DNA of 64,000 bases from Kluyvera sp046569695 (GCF_046569695.1 NZ_JBKHUI010000010.1:129370-193369); one strand, 5' to 3'. Counted from the first letter of the stretch, positions 32,966 to 42,723 are shown. Numbers and translations: made by a program. The notes: generated by a model from the sequence alone, not told the origin.

Positions 32966-32985
32966 ATTGTGACCTGAATCACATT
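32966..32985. promoter_or_regulatory. CRP-binding site upstream of gapA
   Basis: TGTGACCTGAATCACA (32968-32983) matches TGTGA-N6-TCACA exactly. It lies about 205 bases before the gapA ATG, in the 340-base msrB-gapA gap. CRP control of a gapA promoter is known in E. coli; the site could also influence msrB. Confidence 0.85.
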
Positions 32986-33119
32986 TTTATCTTCTGCGCC
33001 CTTTAAAATCCCCGGCGCCGCCCTCATGTGGTTTCAAGCTCATAGGAAGAGTGAGACACGTCAGTCGACCAAAGCTTAGGCAGAGGATTGATTTGTCGCA
33101 ATGATTGACACGATTCCGC

Positions 33120-33147
33120 TTGACGCTGCGTAAGGTTTTTGTAATTT
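33120..33147 (+). promoter_or_regulatory. Main sigma-70 promoter of gapA
   Basis: TTGACG (33120-33125) and TAATTT (33142-33147) are separated by 16 bases and lie about 45 bases before the ATG, in the position of the strong P1 promoter of E. coli gapA. Other gapA promoters may be present upstream but were not resolved. Confidence 0.7.
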
Positions 33148-33190
33148 TACAGGCAACCTTTTATTCACTAACAAATAGCTGGTGGAATAT

Positions 33191-34186
33191 ATGACTATCA
33201 AAGTAGGTATCAACGGTTTTGGCCGTATCGGTCGCATTGTTTTCCGTGCTGCTCAGGAACGTTCTGACATCGAGATCGTTGCAATCAACGATCTGTTAGA
33301 CGCAGACTACATGGCTTACATGCTGAAATATGACTCCACTCACGGCCGTTTCAACGGTACCGTTGAAGTGAAAGACGGTCATCTGATCGTTAACGGTAAA
33401 AAAATCCGTGTTACCGCTGAGCGTGATCCGGCTAACCTGAAGTGGAACGAAGCAGGCGTTGACGTTGTTGCTGAAGCAACTGGTCTGTTCCTGACTGACG
33501 AAACCGCTCGTAAGCACATTGCTGCTGGCGCGAAAAAAGTTGTTCTGACTGGTCCTTCCAAAGACAACACCCCTATGTTTGTTAAAGGCGCTAACTTTGA
33601 CAAATACGAAGGCCAGGACATCGTTTCTAACGCATCCTGCACCACCAACTGCCTGGCACCGCTGGCTAAAGTTATCAACGACAACTTCGGCATCATCGAA
33701 GGTCTGATGACTACTGTTCACGCGACCACCGCTACTCAGAAAACCGTTGATGGCCCGTCTCACAAAGACTGGCGCGGCGGCCGCGGCGCAGCTCAGAACA
33801 TCATCCCATCCTCTACCGGTGCTGCTAAAGCAGTAGGTAAAGTACTGCCAGAACTGAATGGCAAACTGACTGGTATGGCGTTCCGCGTTCCAACCCCTAA
33901 CGTATCCGTAGTTGACCTGACCGTTCGTCTGGAAAAAGCTGCTTCTTATGAAGAAATTAAGAAAGCAATCAAAGCTGCTTCCGAAGGCGCAATGAAAGGC
34001 GTTCTGGGCTACACCGAAGACGACGTTGTATCTACCGATTTCAACGGTGAAGTTTGCACTTCCGTATTCGATGCTAAAGCTGGTATCGCTCTGAACGACA
34101 ACTTCGTTAAACTGGTTTCCTGGTACGACAACGAAACTGGTTACTCTAACAAAGTACTGGACCTGATCGCTCACATCTCCAAATAA
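33191..34186 (+). CDS. gapA: Glyceraldehyde-3-phosphate dehydrogenase A
   Basis: GapA oxidatively phosphorylates glyceraldehyde-3-phosphate with NAD+, a central glycolytic step. ATG at 33191 gives 331 residues as in E. coli; the in-frame GTG at 33182 is not needed. NAD-binding INGFGRIGRIVFRAA is at the N-terminus, the catalytic cysteine in SNASCTTNCLAPL near 150, and GTGRPVPT-like MAFRVPTPNVSVVDLT near 230. Codon use is strongly biased (CTG, GGT, AAC, CGT), as expected for a very highly expressed gene. Confidence 0.98.
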   Translation: MTIKVGINGFGRIGRIVFRAAQERSDIEIVAINDLLDADYMAYMLKYDSTHGRFNGTVEVKDGHLIVNGKKIRVTAERDPANLKWNEAGVDVVAEATGLFLTDETARKHIAAGAKKVVLTGPSKDNTPMFVKGANFDKYEGQDIVSNASCTTNCLAPLAKVINDNFGIIEGLMTTVHATTATQKTVDGPSHKDWRGGRGAAQNIIPSSTGAAKAVGKVLPELNGKLTGMAFRVPTPNVSVVDLTVRLEKAASYEEIKKAIKAASEGAMKGVLGYTEDDVVSTDFNGEVCTSVFDAKAGIALNDNFVKLVSWYDNETGYSNKVLDLIAHISK

Positions 34187-34207
34187 GTTGAGATGAGAAT
34201 CTGATCC

Positions 34208-34235
34208 AAAAAGGCGACTTCGGTCGCCTTTTTTT
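34208..34235 (+). terminator. Rho-independent terminator of gapA
   Basis: GGCGAC (34213-34218), loop TTCG, GTCGCC, flanked by A5 before and T7 after. A strong, almost bidirectional terminator 20 bases after the gapA stop. Confidence 0.95.
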
Positions 34236-34270
34236 ATGGTCAAAAAACTTAAAACACCAAGGATTGCATC

Positions 34271-35155
34271 ATGATTAACACAATTTTCGCTCTCCCGGTC
34301 ATTGAACAGCTTACCCCTGTCCTCTCTCGCCGTCAGCTTGATGAGCTGGAGCTTATCGTTGTCGACCACCCAAAAGTGAAAGCCTCCCTTGCCTTCCAGG
34401 GCGCGCACCTGCTCTCCTGGAAACCAGCGGGCGAAGAAGAAGTACTGTGGCTGAGCAACAACACTCCGTTCAAAGACGGCGTGGCGCTGCGCGGCGGCGT
34501 ACCGATCTGCTGGCCGTGGTTCGGCCCAGCGGCACAGCAAGGTTTCCCGGCGCACGGCTTTGCCCGTAACCTGCCGTGGGAGCTGAAAGCCCATAACGAA
34601 GACGACAACGGCGTAGTGCTGACCTTCGAACTGAAAAGCAGCGATGCAACCCGTCAATACTGGCCGCACGAGTTCTCTCTGCTCGCTCGCTTCAAGCTGG
34701 GTAAAACCTGCGAGATGGAGCTGGAAGCGCACGGTGAGTTCGAAACTACCACCGCGCTGCACACTTATTTCAACGTTGGTGATATTCACGCGGTGAAAGT
34801 CAGCGGCCTCGGCGACCGTTATATCGACAAAGTGCAGAACGCTGAAATTGGCGAACTGAGCGACGGCGTTCAGACCTTCCCGGATCGTACCGACCGCGTG
34901 TACCTGAACCCGGAAGCATGTAGCGTGATCAGCGATACTTCTCTGAACCGCACCATCGACGTCATCCATCATCACCACGTCAACGTTGTTGGCTGGAACC
35001 CAGGCCCAGCGCTGTCCGTCAGCATGGCCGATATGCCGGATGATGGTTACAAAACCTTCGTCTGCGTCGAAACCGCCTGCGCCAGCGCAACGCAGAAAGC
35101 CACCGAAGAAAAACCGGCTCGCCTGAGCCAGACCATCCGCGTCGTTAAACGCTAA
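34271..35155 (+). CDS. yeaD: D-hexose-6-phosphate mutarotase
   Basis: YeaD is an aldose-1-epimerase-like enzyme acting on glucose-6-phosphate anomers. It has 294 residues, the same as E. coli. The family pattern is seen in LLSWKPAGEEEVLWLSNNTP near residue 48, RGGVPICWPWFGP near 77, HGFARNLPWEL near 98 and HTYFNVGDI near 160 (catalytic His). It lies next to gapA but behind its terminator. A GCCGGGCAA/TTGCCCGGC hairpin follows. Confidence 0.95.
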   Translation: MINTIFALPVIEQLTPVLSRRQLDELELIVVDHPKVKASLAFQGAHLLSWKPAGEEEVLWLSNNTPFKDGVALRGGVPICWPWFGPAAQQGFPAHGFARNLPWELKAHNEDDNGVVLTFELKSSDATRQYWPHEFSLLARFKLGKTCEMELEAHGEFETTTALHTYFNVGDIHAVKVSGLGDRYIDKVQNAEIGELSDGVQTFPDRTDRVYLNPEACSVISDTSLNRTIDVIHHHHVNVVGWNPGPALSVSMADMPDDGYKTFVCVETACASATQKATEEKPARLSQTIRVVKR

Positions 35156-35174
35156 TCCCCTCCCCCTCTCTCTT

Positions 35175-35205
35175 GCCGGGCAATAGCACATTGCCCGGCG
35201 CTTTT
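35175..35205 (+). terminator. Rho-independent terminator of yeaD
   Basis: GCCGGGCAA (35175-35183) pairs with TTGCCCGGC (35191-35199), then GCTTTTCTTCT. The remaining 35206-35489 is A/T-rich leader for the autotransporter gene, in which I saw no confident promoter. Confidence 0.85.
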
Positions 35206-35489
35206 CTTCTACCGCACATCAACGAACTTATTTAATCCAGTAAAGTTACCGGTAACACCGCCTGGATCAAGTAGCCTGAAACATCCTGAAATAGGATTAT
35301 TATTAGGTGATATTCTTACATCACAACAAAAATACACTAGTAATTTTTAAATAGTCACAACATTCATCTAGATAAACCTCACTCTAACTCCCTTATCTAC
35401 TGCGCGGAATTTCGATGCTTGAATGCCTGATTCACCGTCAGCCCCGCAGCGCTTAACAACATTATTTTTGTTTTTTGTCGAGGATAATC

Positions 35490-38400
35490 ATGCCTGTTTT
35501 TCACACGCTTCCCTTTCGGCGTAGCACCCTGGCTCTCACCATGGGACTTGCGCTATATGCCCTGGCGCCAGTCGGGGCGAATGCTGCCGATGGCGCTGAC
35601 GGCAGTGCCGCAACCCCTGATGCCAGCGCTCAGGGCGGCCGAGGTGGTGATATGGATTTAGTGACCGGTGCCGGTGGCCACGGCGGCGCAGGCGGCGCTG
35701 GGGGGCGTGGACAGGCGAGCAGTGATGGGCAAAGCGGTGAAGCCGGTAACCTGAGCGGCAGTCAGATCGCCGCCGGTAACGGCGGGATTCACCAGGAGCC
35801 TGACCGCGTCGCCAACAGCGGTGCCGGTGCTGCCGGCGGTGGCGGTGGCGGCGGTGCTGCTGGAGCCGTAATGGACGGTACTGGACCGACACAAAACGAC
35901 GGCACCATTCAGGGTGGCAACGGTGGGCGCGGCGGTAACGGCGGCTCCAACACCACGGACGTCGCCGATGCGGGCAACGGCGGCAACGGCGGTGATGGCG
36001 GCGGCGGAGGGAGCGGCGTGCTGCTCACCACCAGCGGCAGCTACGACAATAGCGGGACAATAAACGGCGGTAATGGCGGCACCGGGGGGAATACCGGTAG
36101 CGCCAGCGCGAGCGACAAAACCAGCAACGGCATCACTATCCATGCCGGCAGCGGCGGCGCAGGCGGTGAAGGCGGTGACGGCGTTACTGCAACTCAGGGC
36201 GGCAACATTACGAATAGCGGCACCATCAGCGGCGGTAACGGCGCTACCGGTGGTCTGGCGGCCAATGCTAACAGCCAGCAGAACACCACGGTCACCGGCG
36301 TTGGCGGTACGGGCGGTAAAGCCGCCAACGGCGGTAATGGCGTATGGCTCAGTGATACCAGTTCCATCACCAATAACGGCAAAATTACGGGCGGTATCGG
36401 TGGCAATGGCGGCAACGGCGGCGCGGTTGAGGCCGGTCAGGGTACCGGCGTTGTCGGCTATGGCGCCATCGGCGGCAACGGCGGCAGCGGGATCACCGTG
36501 GTTAACAGCGGCACCATCACCAACCAGGTGGGTGGCGAGGTCATCGGCGGCTATGCCGGGACCGGCGGCGGCGGTAACTCCAACAGCAGCGGCCTGAATC
36601 TCAGCGGCGGCGATGGCGGTGACGGCGGTAACGGCGGCATCGGTATCGCGCTGGAAAACGGCGGTACGGTCTCTAACTTCGGTAACGTGATAGGCGGCGC
36701 GGGCAACCGTGGCGGCGGCAGCGGTAACTTGACAACCTCCCGCGGCGGCGACTCCGGCGTTGGCGGCACCGGGATTGATATCACCCAGCAGGGTAATGTG
36801 ACCAACGAAACGTCTGGGAAAGTCCTGGGCGGTAAAGGCGGCGATGACTCTGCGGGGGGCGGTGGTGTCGGCGGCGTTGGCGGTACCGCCGTGAACATTA
36901 CCGGCGCGGGCGATGTGATTAACAAGGGTGAGTTTACCGGCGGCGACGGCGGCGCGGGGGCCAACGCTAACGGGACTAACGCCGACGGCGGGACCGGCGG
37001 CCAGGGCGGTAACGGGCTGGCTATTAACGGTAAAGGTACCGTTACCAACGCTGCCAGCGCCACGATTCACGGCGGCATGGGCGGCACCGGCGGTGGCGGC
37101 AACGCCGGTAACGGTGGCGTCGGCGGTCAAGGGGGCAATGGCGTGCTGATTGGCGCGGGCGGAACGGTGACTAACGACGGTACGATTGTCGGCGGAACTG
37201 GGAATCGCGGCGGCGGCGGTGGCCAGGCTGACGGCGGCAGCGGCGGTGACGGCGTACATATCGAGGCTGGCGGCGGCACGCTTGATAACACCGGTATCAT
37301 TTCTGGCGGTAGCGGCGGTAATGCGGGTACTGCCACCGGCAGTGCGGGTGCGGGCGGTATCGGCGTGTACGGTAGCGATATGACCATCATCAACAGCGGG
37401 ACGCTTCAGGGCGGGATGAGCCAGGACGGCACCACCCGCTCCCAGGCCGTGATGTTTACCTCCGGCACCAACTCGCTGGCCCTGCATGCCGGCTATAACG
37501 TGGTGGGCGACGTGAGCGCGGGTGACGGTGATGATACGCTGATCCTTGGCGGTGACCGTAACGCGGAGTTTGATGCCGCGAATATTGGTGACAGCGCCCA
37601 GTATCAGGGCTTCGACCACTTCAGCAAAGAGGACGGCAGCACCTGGCTTTTGAAAAACAGTACCGATTCGGTTACGCCCTGGACACTGAAAGGCGGCGTT
37701 TTACAGGTTGCCAAAGCCGATAGCCTCGGCCAGGCCGGAAGCGCACTGACCTTCGACGGCGGTACGCTCCAGTTGCTCGACAACGTCTCACTGGACGCGT
37801 CACGCCCGGTCGCTATCGGCAGCGCTGGTGGTACGCTGGATACCCAGGGTTACCACTCCACCATAGATCAGGGTATCACCGGCAGCGGGAACTTCACCAA
37901 ACAAGGTTCTGGGGCGCTGACGCTTACCGGCGACAGCACCTTTAACGGTGAAACCACGCTTGCCGAAGGCAGTATGGATGTGACGGGTTCACTCCAAAGT
38001 ACGGTAACGGCGCAAAGCGCCACCGCCCTCTCTGGTACTGGCAGTGTCGGCAGCACAACCCTTGAAGATGGCAGTTCACTGACCGTGGGTTCACCCACCG
38101 AGAGCGATGACACCGACGCAACCTTTACGGTTAACGGTGACCTTAACAACAGCGGCAGCGCAACGCTATCACGCAGCCTGCTGCATGCGGGCAATAAGCT
38201 GGATGTCAGCGGTAACTATCGCGGCGGCAGCGATAGCACGCTGAATCTCAATACCGTGCTAGGCGATGATGCTTCGCAAACCGATCATCTCAGCATCGCG
38301 GGCGATACCTCCGGTACCACGCGCGTCACGGTCAATAACGTGGGCGGCCTCGGCGCTCAGACGAATCAGGGGATTGAGGTTATCAGCGTAGGCGGGCAAT

Positions 38401-39494
38401 CCGCTGCCGGCGCTTTCGTCCAGGCGAACCGTGTGGTTGCAGGCCCATGGGATTACAGCCTGGTGCAAAAAGGGCAGAACTGGTATCTGACCTCAATCAA
38501 CACCACCCCGGTGACGCCACAGTATCGCCCGGAAGCCGGGAGTTATCTGGTCAACCTGGCCGCCGCCAATACCCTCTTCAGCCTGGCGCTGGACGATCGT
38601 GAAGGGGCCACTGAGTATACGGCACAGGGCGCGCAACGCTCTGCCCTGGCAAGCACCTTCTGGCTGCGTCAGGAAGGCGGACAAAACCGTTCACGCGCGG
38701 CAGGCGGGCAGATTCGCTCTCGTGCCAACCGCTATGTGGCTCAGATGGGTAATGAGTTCTGGCACGCCAGCCGCAACGGCGACGACCGCTGGGGCGCGGG
38801 GCTGATGGCAGGCTACGGGAATGTCTCAGGATTATCGTCATCATCACTGACCGGCTACCGTTCGCGCAGCCATATGGCAGGCTATAGCGTAGGTGCATAC
38901 AGCACCTGGTATCAGAACGCGGTCAGCCGACAAGGCCTGTACCTCGACAGTTGGGTGAACTACAACTGGTTTACTAACCGGGTCATCGGCGATGAATTGC
39001 AGCGTGAAACCTATAACAGCCGCGGCTTCACCGCCTCGGTGGAAACGGGCTATAACATGCTGCTGCGGGAGCAGCCACGTCAGGCTATCTATCTTGAACC
39101 GCAGGCTCAGCTCACGTGGATGGGGGTAAAAAGTCCGAACCATACCGAAGCAAACGGTACGCAGGTGAAAGACAATAGCAAAGGCAACCTGCAGTCTCGT
39201 CTGGGGATGCGCCTCTATTTACGCGGTCATCGTACCGAGGACGACGGCAAAGGGCGTGAGTTCAAGCCATACGTTGAAGCCGACTGGCTGCACAACACCC
39301 ATTTTGCCGAAATCCGCATGGGCAATACGTCGATTCGTCAGGAAGGCGCGACCAACATTGCGCAACTGAAGCTCGGCGTGCAGGGTCAAATTTCCCCGTC
39401 GCTGAATCTATGGGGCGGTACCGCCGTGCAGGTGGGCGACCACAGCTATAGCGATGCGTCGATTATGATGGGGGTGAAATACGCCTTTAAATAA
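35490..39494 (+). CDS. Glycine-rich repeat autotransporter (type Va secretion)
   Basis: ATG at 35490 (GAGGATAATC before it) gives 1334 residues. A signal peptide of about 32 residues (LALTMGLALYALAPVGANAA) is followed by a very glycine- and asparagine-rich passenger to about residue 650. It is made of at least nine units containing a phrase such as ITNSGTISGGNGATGG, ITNNGKITGGIGGNGG or VTNDGTIVGGTGNRGG, spaced roughly 45-65 residues. Residues about 700-860 contain autotransporter beta-strand repeats (FDGGTLQLLDN, GNFTKQGSGALTLTGDSTFN). From about 1010 to the end is the outer-membrane beta-barrel, ending YAFK. Adhesin or aggregation function is inference. It occupies the yeaE position of E. 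coli. Large antisense frames over the repeats are composition artefacts. Confidence 0.92.
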   Translation: MPVFHTLPFRRSTLALTMGLALYALAPVGANAADGADGSAATPDASAQGGRGGDMDLVTGAGGHGGAGGAGGRGQASSDGQSGEAGNLSGSQIAAGNGGIHQEPDRVANSGAGAAGGGGGGGAAGAVMDGTGPTQNDGTIQGGNGGRGGNGGSNTTDVADAGNGGNGGDGGGGGSGVLLTTSGSYDNSGTINGGNGGTGGNTGSASASDKTSNGITIHAGSGGAGGEGGDGVTATQGGNITNSGTISGGNGATGGLAANANSQQNTTVTGVGGTGGKAANGGNGVWLSDTSSITNNGKITGGIGGNGGNGGAVEAGQGTGVVGYGAIGGNGGSGITVVNSGTITNQVGGEVIGGYAGTGGGGNSNSSGLNLSGGDGGDGGNGGIGIALENGGTVSNFGNVIGGAGNRGGGSGNLTTSRGGDSGVGGTGIDITQQGNVTNETSGKVLGGKGGDDSAGGGGVGGVGGTAVNITGAGDVINKGEFTGGDGGAGANANGTNADGGTGGQGGNGLAINGKGTVTNAASATIHGGMGGTGGGGNAGNGGVGGQGGNGVLIGAGGTVTNDGTIVGGTGNRGGGGGQADGGSGGDGVHIEAGGGTLDNTGIISGGSGGNAGTATGSAGAGGIGVYGSDMTIINSGTLQGGMSQDGTTRSQAVMFTSGTNSLALHAGYNVVGDVSAGDGDDTLILGGDRNAEFDAANIGDSAQYQGFDHFSKEDGSTWLLKNSTDSVTPWTLKGGVLQVAKADSLGQAGSALTFDGGTLQLLDNVSLDASRPVAIGSAGGTLDTQGYHSTIDQGITGSGNFTKQGSGALTLTGDSTFNGETTLAEGSMDVTGSLQSTVTAQSATALSGTGSVGSTTLEDGSSLTVGSPTESDDTDATFTVNGDLNNSGSATLSRSLLHAGNKLDVSGNYRGGSDSTLNLNTVLGDDASQTDHLSIAGDTSGTTRVTVNNVGGLGAQTNQGIEVISVGGQSAAGAFVQANRVVAGPWDYSLVQKGQNWYLTSINTTPVTPQYRPEAGSYLVNLAAANTLFSLALDDREGATEYTAQGAQRSALASTFWLRQEGGQNRSRAAGGQIRSRANRYVAQMGNEFWHASRNGDDRWGAGLMAGYGNVSGLSSSSLTGYRSRSHMAGYSVGAYSTWYQNAVSRQGLYLDSWVNYNWFTNRVIGDELQRETYNSRGFTASVETGYNMLLREQPRQAIYLEPQAQLTWMGVKSPNHTEANGTQVKDNSKGNLQSRLGMRLYLRGHRTEDDGKGREFKPYVEADWLHNTHFAEIRMGNTSIRQEGATNIAQLKLGVQGQISPSLNLWGGTAVQVGDHSYSDASIMMGVKYAFK

Positions 39495-39544
39495 AAAAGC
39501 CCCACCACGGTGCAGTGCACCACGATAAGGCTCTTGAGTAGTGC

Positions 39545-39571
39545 AACCCCGACGCGCGATGCGTTGGGGTT
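39545..39571. terminator. Stem-loop between convergent autotransporter and mipA genes
   Basis: AACCCCGACGC (39545-39555) pairs with GCGTTGGGGTT (39561-39571) with one G-T wobble and loop GCGAT. There is no long T run on either side, so its role as terminator is uncertain. A nearby GGTGCAGTGCACC palindrome (39518-39530) is a second candidate. Confidence 0.5.
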
Positions 39572-39595
39572 CATCATCCTGAAATTCAGGATAAT

Positions 39596-40342
39596 TTAGA
39601 AGGTGTAGGTCACACCAGTAGAAAGTAACCCGGTCCAGCTCTTGTCCACCATCGGGCTGTCGGTAACTTCATCAGACAGACGGGTATAGCGCGCGGTACC
39701 GTAAACACTCCAGCTACCGGCGAAGCGATAGTTCGCAGTCAGCTCGAGATATGGGCTCCAGCTGTTGCTTGGGTCGTAGCTTCTCAGGCCGCTTTTCGCC
39801 GCTTCATGATGAGAAACGCCGTAGTAGTACTGGTTCTGATTTTCGCTGTTCCACTCAACACCGATGCCCGGCGTTAAGGTCAGGCCGCCGTTGGTGTAAC
39901 GATAGACCCATGCTGTATCCCACACCATGCCGTTACTGTTATCCAGAATATCACCAGAAAGCGCGGTACGCAGCGAACCATACTGCGTGTGGTGCATCCA
40001 GGAAACGCCCGCCATCACGGTAGATTTACGCTTATCCAGTCGACGCAGTTGGCTGTTATCACTGTCACCCGGCTTGAAGTACATCGGAGACCAGTAGCCC
40101 ATTACCGAGAGTTGGTCAGTGCCGTCGTTCCACAGATAGTAGCCGCCGCCGAGACCGTGGAACCAGAAGTTATCCCCTTCATAGCTGATAACTGGTACAG
40201 GGTACACATCATGGTCGTACTGCTTATATGGATGCTCAACAATCCCGACACCCGCACCCAGAGTCAGCTTACTTTCCGCCTGTACTGCGGTAGCAGAAGT
40301 GGCAATCAGGACCCCTAAAGCTAGAAGTTTGATTCGATTCAC
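39596..40342 (-). CDS. mipA: MltA-interacting outer-membrane protein MipA
   Basis: MipA is an outer-membrane beta-barrel scaffolding protein reported to link MltA and PBP1B in E. coli. It has 248 residues, the E. coli length, with a signal peptide cleaved after about residue 22 (ATSATAVQA). The barrel ends in the aromatic TGVTYTF expected for Bam-assembled proteins. Divergent from prkA; the 436-base gap 40343-40778 holds the sigma-54 promoter of prkA plus A/T-rich sequence. Confidence 0.95.
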   Translation of the reverse strand: MNRIKLLALGVLIATSATAVQAESKLTLGAGVGIVEHPYKQYDHDVYPVPVISYEGDNFWFHGLGGGYYLWNDGTDQLSVMGYWSPMYFKPGDSDNSQLRRLDKRKSTVMAGVSWMHHTQYGSLRTALSGDILDNSNGMVWDTAWVYRYTNGGLTLTPGIGVEWNSENQNQYYYGVSHHEAAKSGLRSYDPSNSWSPYLELTANYRFAGSWSVYGTARYTRLSDEVTDSPMVDKSWTGLLSTGVTYTF

Positions 40343-40660
40343 AATCTGTCATTCCTTTTTTCAACATTTCAGCGGGCTGAAGTTTACCTTTCACACTGTC
40401 TTACGACAAATTTTTTACCTGTGATATCAGAATATGACTGGTCATTATCTCGCGTAAAGATGGCAGCACGCTTGCAAATACGTGACAGCACTATGAAAGC
40501 GTAAAAAATATTAAAAGAATTAATGCCCGTATTTTTTGATGAGTTATTGATATGTCATTGAAAATCGTTTTTCTCGCCATGCAAGTTTTGCAAATGCCAT
40601 CTACGCTTAATTTTAGAAGGTGTAATCGCAGCGCACGTTACCGTTAATCGTCCGACAACC

Positions 40661-40676
40661 TGGCACACGGGTTGCT
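40661..40676 (+). promoter_or_regulatory. Consensus sigma-54 promoter of prkA-yeaH
   Basis: TGGCACACGGGTTGCT equals TGGCAC-N5-TTGCT without mismatch. Transcription would start near 40688, about 90 bases before the prkA ATG. This agrees with nitrogen-stress induction reported for E. coli yeaGH. Confidence 0.92.
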
Positions 40677-40778
40677 GGATAAGGAGTGAGCGTCGTTCGG
40701 CTTACCTCTTCCGGGAGCCCCCATTATTCATACCAACGGCTCTTAACCTGTGCTAAAAAAACGAAAGGACGGCATGCC

Positions 40779-42713
40779 ATGAATATATTCGATCACTATC
40801 GCCAGCGCTATGAAGCTGCCAAGGACGAAGAGTTCACACTGCAGGAGTTTCTTACCATTTGTCGGCAAGATCGCAGTGCCTATGCTAACGCAGCAGAACG
40901 GCTATTAACCGCTATCGGCGAGCCTGTAATGGTTGATACTGCCCAGGAACCGCGGCTTTCCCGTCTCTTTTCGAACCGAGTCATCGGGCGCTATCCGGCG
41001 TTCGAAGAATTCTACGGCATGGAAGAAGCGATTGAACAGATCGTCTCCTATTTGAAACATGCCGCCCAGGGGCTGGAAGAAAAGAAACAAATCCTCTACT
41101 TATTGGGCCCGGTCGGCGGCGGTAAATCCTCGCTGGCAGAGCGTCTTAAAGCGCTGATGCAGCGCGTGCCTATTTACGTGCTGAGCGCCAACGGCGAGCG
41201 CAGCCCGGTTAACGATCACCCGCTGTGCCTGTTTAATCCGCAGGAAGACGCGCAGATTCTGGAAAAAGAGTATGGCGTGCCAACCCGCTATTTGGGCACC
41301 ATTATGTCGCCATGGGCCGCAAAACGTCTGCACGAATTCGGCGGCGATATCACCAAATTCCGCGTGGTAAAAGTCTGGCCGTCGATCCTTGAACAGATTG
41401 CGATAGCCAAAACCGAACCGGGCGATGAAAACAACCAGGATATCTCCGCGCTGGTCGGTAAAGTTGATATCCGTAAACTGGAACACTTCGCGCAGAACGA
41501 CCCGGATGCCTATGGCTACTCCGGTGCGCTGTGCCGCGCCAACCAGGGGGTTATGGAGTTCGTCGAGATGTTTAAAGCGCCTATCAAGGTGCTGCATCCA
41601 TTGCTGACGGCCACCCAGGAAGGTAACTACAACGGGACCGAAGGGATCTCCGCCCTGCCCTTTAACGGCATTATCCTGGCGCACTCGAACGAATCCGAGT
41701 GGGTCACCTTCCGTAATAACAAAAACAACGAGGCGTTTCTCGACCGTGTGTACATCGTCAAGGTGCCTTACTGCTTACGCATCTCCGAAGAGATCAAAAT
41801 TTACGAAAAACTGCTTAACAACAGTGAACTGACCCATGCGCCTTGCGCACCGGGCACGCTGGAAACCCTGTCACGCTTCTCGATTCTTTCGCGTCTGAAA
41901 GAACCGGAAAACTCCAGTATTTACTCGAAAATGCGCGTGTACGACGGGGAGAGCCTGAAAGATACCGACCCGAAAGCGAAGTCCTACCAGGAGTATCGCG
42001 ACTACGCGGGCGTGGACGAAGGGATGAACGGTCTCTCGACCCGTTTCGCCTTTAAGATCCTGTCTCGCGTGTTCAACTTCGACCACGCCGAAGTGGCGGC
42101 AAACCCGGTGCATCTGTTCTACGTGCTGGAGCAGCAGATCGAACGCGAGCAGTTCCCACAGGAGCAGTCAGAGCGTTACCTGGAGTTCCTGAAAGGCTAT
42201 CTGATCCCGAAATACGCCGAGTTTATCGGCAAAGAGATCCAGACCGCGTACCTCGAATCCTACTCGGAATATGGGCAGAACATTTTCGACCGTTATGTCA
42301 CCTACGCCGACTTCTGGATTCAGGACCAGGAGTACCGCGACCCGGATACCGGACAGCTGTTCGACCGTGAATCGCTGAACGCTGAACTGGAGAAAATTGA
42401 GAAGCCTGCCGGGATCAGCAACCCGAAAGACTTCCGTAATGAGATAGTCAACTTTGTGCTGCGCGCGCGCGCCCACAACAACGGCCGCAACCCGAACTGG
42501 ACGAGCTACGAGAAGCTGCGCACCGTTATTGAGAAGAAAATGTTCTCCAATACCGAAGAGCTGCTGCCGGTAATTTCGTTTAACGCGAAGACCTCAACCG
42601 ATGAGCAGAAAAAGCACGACGACTTTGTCGACCGGATGATGGAAAAAGGCTATACCCGCAAACAGGTTCGCCTGTTGTGCGAATGGTATCTGCGCGTGCG
42701 TAAATCGTCATAA
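40779..42713 (+). CDS. yeaG: PrkA family serine protein kinase YeaG
   Basis: YeaG is an AAA+-like serine/threonine kinase linked to stationary phase and sustained nitrogen starvation in E. coli. ATG at 40779 (AAAGGA upstream) gives 644 residues, the E. coli length; an upstream in-frame start at 40686 would lie at the predicted transcription start and is rejected. Walker A is LLGPVGGGKSSLAERLK near residue 110, and the C-terminal PrkA domain includes NEEL-type FSNTEELLPVISFNAKTS near 590. It is followed by yeaH in one operon. Confidence 0.96.
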   Translation: MNIFDHYRQRYEAAKDEEFTLQEFLTICRQDRSAYANAAERLLTAIGEPVMVDTAQEPRLSRLFSNRVIGRYPAFEEFYGMEEAIEQIVSYLKHAAQGLEEKKQILYLLGPVGGGKSSLAERLKALMQRVPIYVLSANGERSPVNDHPLCLFNPQEDAQILEKEYGVPTRYLGTIMSPWAAKRLHEFGGDITKFRVVKVWPSILEQIAIAKTEPGDENNQDISALVGKVDIRKLEHFAQNDPDAYGYSGALCRANQGVMEFVEMFKAPIKVLHPLLTATQEGNYNGTEGISALPFNGIILAHSNESEWVTFRNNKNNEAFLDRVYIVKVPYCLRISEEIKIYEKLLNNSELTHAPCAPGTLETLSRFSILSRLKEPENSSIYSKMRVYDGESLKDTDPKAKSYQEYRDYAGVDEGMNGLSTRFAFKILSRVFNFDHAEVAANPVHLFYVLEQQIEREQFPQEQSERYLEFLKGYLIPKYAEFIGKEIQTAYLESYSEYGQNIFDRYVTYADFWIQDQEYRDPDTGQLFDRESLNAELEKIEKPAGISNPKDFRNEIVNFVLRARAHNNGRNPNWTSYEKLRTVIEKKMFSNTEELLPVISFNAKTSTDEQKKHDDFVDRMMEKGYTRKQVRLLCEWYLRVRKSS

Positions 42714-42723
42714 CCACACGGTA

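Noticed and set aside
33296..35191. 631-codon open frame antisense to gapA and yeaD
   Set aside because: It is the mirror of two highly conserved, codon-biased genes; the translation has no recognisable motif and the frame exists because of the RNY codon pattern of the sense strand.
35658..37619. 653-codon antisense frame over the autotransporter
   Set aside because: The sense strand is GGC/GGT/AAC repeats, so the complementary frames lack stops by composition. The product is low-complexity Ala/Val/Thr sequence.
40686..40778. N-terminal extension of YeaG from an upstream in-frame start
   Set aside because: It would begin at the predicted sigma-54 transcription start and is absent from the family; ATG 40779 has a ribosome site.
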